From: CAZZCP01 sp964653235
Lineage (GTDB): Bacteria > Bdellovibrionota > Bdellovibrionia > Bdellovibrionales > UBA840
Assembly: GCA_964653235.1 (NCBI GenBank)
Contig: CAZZCP010000017.1
Coordinates: forward strand, 1-35,881
Length of the DNA: 35,881 bases
Direction of reading: 5' to 3'
Notes under the pieces: model-generated
Told to the model about the DNA's origin: nothing
The model's database searches: none
What the model saw: the letters and a program-made list of their open reading frames with translations, nothing else
Shown here: positions 32,546-35,881 of the stretch, piece by piece
Numbering within the stretch: position 1 is the first letter of the stretch
Layout: each line of letters starts with the position of its first letter
Position numbers and translations under genes: made by a program

Positions 32546-33141
32546 TGGCAAGAATTGCGGCTCTTGAGCAACTCGTACATGAGTTGTCTAAACTTCCAGG
32601 AATTGGCGAAAAAACGGCAACTCGTTTGGCCTACTTTGTTTTGAACAACAAACAGAGTTTTGGTCCACAGCTTCGCCGTGCTCTGAAAGAAGTTGAAGAC
32701 AAGATTCGCAATTGCACTGAATGCAACACTTTTACTGATCAAGAAATTTGCGAAATCTGTGCATCCCCTTTAAGAGATGAAAAAACTCTTTGTATTGTTG
32801 AACAAGCTGATGATGTTTTCAAAATTGAAGCTGCCGGAATGTTCAAGGGAAAGTACCATGTACTGGGTGGAGTTCTCTCTCCTATGCAAGGTATACAGCC
32901 TGAGGACTTGAGCATTACTCCCCTCTTACAGCGCATTGAAGATAAAGGAGTGACTGAGGTGATACTGGCTCTAGATGCCGACCTTGAAGGAGACACCACC
33001 GCTCTTTACATAGCCAAACAATTAGAAGGTAAAAACATCAAACTGACCAGACTGGCGCAAGGAATTCCAATTGGTTCTGATCTTGATTTTATGGATCATC
33101 GAACTTTGGGCCGCGCCTTAGAAAACCGGGTGGAACTCTAG
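32545..33141 (+). CDS. recR: Recombination mediator RecR
   Basis: 198 residues, starting inside the ybaB stop (TAATG). Helix-hairpin-helix PGIGEKTATRLAYF (18-31), zinc finger CTECNTFTDQEICEICASP (four Cys, about 57-75), then the Toprim domain with CIVEQADDVFKIE and LALDADLEGDTTALYI. RecR works with RecO/RecF to load RecA at gaps. Length matches the family exactly. Confidence 0.95.
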   Translation: MARIAALEQLVHELSKLPGIGEKTATRLAYFVLNNKQSFGPQLRRALKEVEDKIRNCTECNTFTDQEICEICASPLRDEKTLCIVEQADDVFKIEAAGMFKGKYHVLGGVLSPMQGIQPEDLSITPLLQRIEDKGVTEVILALDADLEGDTTALYIAKQLEGKNIKLTRLAQGIPIGSDLDFMDHRTLGRALENRVEL

Positions 33142-33142
33142 A

Positions 33143-33733
33143 ATGTCATTGTTCAATCAAGAAACCAAAGAACTGCACTGCAAAATCGTCTACTACGGCC
33201 CCTCACTGGGGGGAAAAACAACCAATTTGCAGTGGATTTATCACGAGACCGCTCCCGATCAAAAAAGCAAACTCACCGCTTTAAACCCCGAGCCTGATCG
33301 AACCTACTTTTTTGACTTTCTCCCCTTCTTTATGGGAGAGGTACGCGGCTACAAAACCCGTTTTCATATTTACACCGTGCCTGGGCAAATGATCTACAAC
33401 GCCTCTCGAAAATTGATCCTGCAAGGAATCGATGGCGTAATCTTTGTTGCCGACTCACAAAAAGAGCGCATGGATGAAAATATTGAAAGTATGAAGAATT
33501 TAGAACTCAATCTAAAACAGCAAGGTTATGACATTCGCAAGGTTCCTCTTTTGATTCAATACAATAAGAGAGACCTTGATAATGCCAGCAGTATCGAAGA
33601 GCTAAGAACAGCTCTCAACAAATACAATGCCATGGAAACCGAGGCCATCGCCTCTGAGGGCAAGGGAGTGTTTGAGTCTCTCAAAAAAATTACCAAGCAC
33701 ATTCACAGTGTCCTCAAAGGCGGAGAGGTATAA
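33143..33733 (+). CDS. mglA: MglA-family small GTPase (motility/polarity)
   Basis: 196 residues. P-loop YYGPSLGGKTTN (17-28), switch II region VPGQMIYNASRKLIL (about 78-92) and NKRD (about 140-143) for guanine specificity. CKIVYYGPSLGGKTTNL is close to the classical MglA start, and the length equals Myxococcus MglA. MglA sets the leading pole for gliding and pili. No MglB GTPase-activating partner is seen in the window. It ends TAATG, overlapping nadA by one nucleotide. Confidence 0.93.
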   Translation: MSLFNQETKELHCKIVYYGPSLGGKTTNLQWIYHETAPDQKSKLTALNPEPDRTYFFDFLPFFMGEVRGYKTRFHIYTVPGQMIYNASRKLILQGIDGVIFVADSQKERMDENIESMKNLELNLKQQGYDIRKVPLLIQYNKRDLDNASSIEELRTALNKYNAMETEAIASEGKGVFESLKKITKHIHSVLKGGEV

Positions 33734-34683
33734 TGCTCGATCCATTGGTGCAAGAAATTGAAGAACTAAAAAAACACAGAAAAGCTCTAGTACTTGCCCA
33801 CTATTATGAAGAGGGAGAGATTCAAGATATTGCCGATGAAATTGGTGACTCTCTTTTTCTTGCCCAAAGAGGAAAAGAAAGCGATGCCAAAGTGATCTTA
33901 CTTGCTGGAGTTGTTTTTATGGCAGAGAGTGTGAAGATTCTCTCTCCGCAAAAAACAGTTTTGGTTCCCGATCTTGGAGCGGGCTGTAGTTTGGTCAAAG
34001 AATCCCCTGCTGATAAATACCGAGCTTGGAAAGAGGCACATCCCAATCATATTTTGGTGAGTTATATAAACTGCAGCGCTGAGGTCAAAGAAATCTCTGA
34101 TGTGATTTGCACATCAAGCAATGCTTTGCAGGTCATCGATTCTATCCCCAAAGATAAGGGTATTCTTTTTGGACCCGATAAAAATTTAGGCCGCTATCTG
34201 CAAAAGCAAACCGGCCGTGAAATGAAAATTTGGCCCGGCTCTTGTGAAGTACATGTATTATTTAATGCCAAGCGCTTACAAGAAGTCATGAATGAACATC
34301 CCGACGCTCCCTTTATTGCTCATCCAGAGTGCGATGAAGATGTTTTGGCCCATGCCGATGTGATCGGTTCGACCTCACGCTTGTTAAAAGAAGTGGCTGA
34401 GAATCCTGCTAAAAAATTTATCGTTGCAACCGAAGATGGTATTTTTCATCAAATGAAAAAAGCGCGGCCTGATGTAGAACTGATTCAAGCCCCAGTCTTA
34501 GATGAGAACTGCGCCTGCAATCAGTGCCCCTACATGAAATTGAATACTTTAGAAAAAATTCGCGATGCTCTTAAAAACCTAGATCCGCAGGTGGATGTCG
34601 CTGCGGAGAGAATCGAAAAAGCGCAGATTTCTTTACAAAGAATGCTAAAAATCAGTCAGGGTGAAGCTGTTGAGTGGCATTAA
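33733..34683 (+). CDS. nadA: Quinolinate synthase
   Basis: 316 residues, ATG shared with the mglA stop. It condenses iminoaspartate with dihydroxyacetone phosphate to quinolinate for NAD synthesis, using a [4Fe-4S] cluster. Three conserved cysteine regions: AGCSLVKESPAD (about 83-94), WPGSCEVHVLF (about 167-177) and CACNQCPYMKLNTL (about 255-268). HYYEEGEIQDIADEIGDS (24-41) is the substrate site of the family. A T-rich stretch follows the stop, but no clear hairpin. Confidence 0.96.
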   Translation: MLDPLVQEIEELKKHRKALVLAHYYEEGEIQDIADEIGDSLFLAQRGKESDAKVILLAGVVFMAESVKILSPQKTVLVPDLGAGCSLVKESPADKYRAWKEAHPNHILVSYINCSAEVKEISDVICTSSNALQVIDSIPKDKGILFGPDKNLGRYLQKQTGREMKIWPGSCEVHVLFNAKRLQEVMNEHPDAPFIAHPECDEDVLAHADVIGSTSRLLKEVAENPAKKFIVATEDGIFHQMKKARPDVELIQAPVLDENCACNQCPYMKLNTLEKIRDALKNLDPQVDVAAERIEKAQISLQRMLKISQGEAVEWH

Positions 34684-34760
34684 ATACCTAAAATAACTTA
34701 TCTTTTTGCCTCTTTTCTTTTTTTCTCAACTTTCGTCCGGTGGGCACCGAGAGATTAAGT

Positions 34761-35165
34761 ATGAAACGGAAACTGAGAGCTGCGCAGAGAAAAGTAGCAA
34801 ATGGTATTGAGATTTCGAATTTGCATTCCTTTGGCCACTTTGGACAGATTGCTAAAGAAGCCCATTTGATTGATGTCTCTTCATCTGGTCTTTTGATACA
34901 AGTTCATAGAGATGCTTTTTTATCTAAATCTTTAAAAGATTCGATCAACCTGGATGACCTAATTGGTGAACCCCTTATGTTTTCTATTTCTTTAATGGAT
35001 CTAGAAATCGATGGACTCATCACTCGTACCAAAGCCATAGGCAAGGGCTGGTTTGAGATTGGTGTCGACTACAGCGCAGGAGCTCCTGAGTACTGGCGTG
35101 AATGCTTGGTCGATTTGATTCCTTTACCAGGCGAGCTTGACGAAGAAGACGACTTTCTTTACTAA
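34761..35165 (+). CDS. PilZ-like domain protein
   Basis: 134 residues. I chose ATG 34761, with GAGAG about 8 bases upstream; a GTG at 34740 lies in the same frame. A beta-barrel core is suggested by HLIDVSSSGLLIQVH (matching the (D/N)xSxxG of PilZ), MFSISLMDLEIDGLITR and FEIGVDY. The usual N-terminal RxxxR c-di-GMP motif is represented only by RKLRAAQRK, so ligand binding is uncertain. A pairing with MglA-linked motility is plausible but inferred. Confidence 0.65.
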   Translation: MKRKLRAAQRKVANGIEISNLHSFGHFGQIAKEAHLIDVSSSGLLIQVHRDAFLSKSLKDSINLDDLIGEPLMFSISLMDLEIDGLITRTKAIGKGWFEIGVDYSAGAPEYWRECLVDLIPLPGELDEEDDFLY

Positions 35166-35171
35166 TGGCGA

Positions 35172-35813
35172 ATGCCAGAAATCAATGAATTAACCAAATC
35201 ACCCGAAGAAGTTCGAAACCCCGAATGGGAAAAGCAATTTCTCGATGCATTTATAAACACCAAAATCAAAGTGCTACACGAAGACCCAAAGCCTGGCCCC
35301 GACAATTTGCCCTATCTCTTTGTCAGCACCGAAGAAGAGGGCTCTGAGCCTGCCTATCGAGTGGCTGAGTGGCTCTCTCAACGCGGGGTCGGAATGGTAG
35401 TAAACCCACATAAAAAGCTGCCCGACTACATTTTCAGTTATGGCATGATTTGGAACTTTCAAGAACGCAAACTCTTTATCGAAGACTTTCACAAGAGCAG
35501 TACTAGCAATCTTGAGTTGAGCTCTGGAGATGCAATCACCGTTGGTGAACCCAGCCCCGAATATTTACCCGCTTATGTGCGAAAAATCATGAAAGAGTTT
35601 TTCTTTCAAAACCAAGTTTTAAAACCCAAAATTTTAATGTTAAGTGCCGACGAAGGTCAAAGTTGGGATTTGTGTTTTTCACTCGAATCCTTAAAAAATC
35701 CTCCCCCTAAAGAACACGAACAACTTGCCGAAGCCATCTCATGGTTCTTGCCCACACACTATAGTCTGGCTCTTGTATCTGAAAAAGGCTTGCCTGAATT
35801 TTTGGATTTGTAG
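35172..35813 (+). CDS. Hypothetical cytoplasmic protein
   Basis: 213 residues from ATG 35172, 7 bp after the PilZ-like gene, so probably co-transcribed. No signal peptide or membrane helix. Acidic, with a Pro-rich stretch KPGPDNLPYLFVST near residue 40 and AEAISWFLPTHYSLALV near the end. LPYLFVSTEEEGSEPAYRVA and the WFLP ending are loosely like SseB-type domains; not confirmed. The last 68 bases of the window hold no gene I can see. Confidence 0.6.
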   Translation: MPEINELTKSPEEVRNPEWEKQFLDAFINTKIKVLHEDPKPGPDNLPYLFVSTEEEGSEPAYRVAEWLSQRGVGMVVNPHKKLPDYIFSYGMIWNFQERKLFIEDFHKSSTSNLELSSGDAITVGEPSPEYLPAYVRKIMKEFFFQNQVLKPKILMLSADEGQSWDLCFSLESLKNPPPKEHEQLAEAISWFLPTHYSLALVSEKGLPEFLDL

Positions 35814-35881
35814 ATTGTCCGATTGCCGGAATGGCACTCTGAGAGATGCTTTTCGGCATTGCTTGTGCTAGCTTACATGCA

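Overview
The window is AT-rich DNA from a Gram-negative bacterium. The order ffs, dnaX, ybaB, recR, mglA, nadA, with an MglA-type GTPase of Myxococcus length and a PilZ protein, together with a caa3 oxidase operon, fits a Bdellovibrio-like (Bdellovibrionota) genome. That assignment is inference from gene content. A run of 10 Ns at 6222-6231 shows this is a scaffold, probably from a draft or metagenome assembly.

Left part (1-4500): the 3' end of a secreted or surface protein; a zinc-ribbon (zf-TFIIB) protein and a rhomboid protease that look like one gene split by a 17-bp tandem duplication; an Nramp-like transporter lacking the usual metal-binding motif in TM1; and a methyltransferase.

Accessory region (4600-18350): toxin-antitoxin and defence-type modules (nucleotidyltransferase-like protein, VapBC, an orphan HigA-like antitoxin, RHH/RelE, MNT-HEPN-HTH, DUF433/DUF5615), gene fragments, an ISL3 transposase remnant and an assembly gap. 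It also holds a three-gene Ca2+/cation transport operon (P-type Ca2+ ATPase, CPA2 antiporter, CaCA exchanger). Its right edge is an intact tRNA-Ser(GGA) on the minus strand. Copies of the 3' half of that tRNA lie at 17334, 15048, 6172 and 5250. The two best copies carry the same 82-nt insert at the same place in the T-loop. This looks like repeated island integration at one tRNA.

Respiratory part (18538-27813): a secreted diheme-cytochrome/beta-barrel protein reads toward a long, tightly packed minus-strand operon. In transcription order the operon holds a 57-aa membrane protein, SCO, the caa3 oxidase subunits II (with fused cytochrome c), I (A2-type), III and IV, heme O synthase CtaB, a 2Fe-2S thioredoxin-like ferredoxin, an unrecognised exported 446-aa protein and an outer-membrane barrel.

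Right part (27924-35881): a YgjP-like metalloprotein divergent from an SrkA-type kinase, a secreted protein, then SRP RNA, dnaX, ybaB, recR, mglA, nadA, a PilZ-like protein and a hypothetical. A 175-bp element with 23-bp terminal inverted repeats occurs twice (7815 and 30309), the second copy just upstream of the SRP RNA promoter. Its hairpins show a paired compensatory change between copies.
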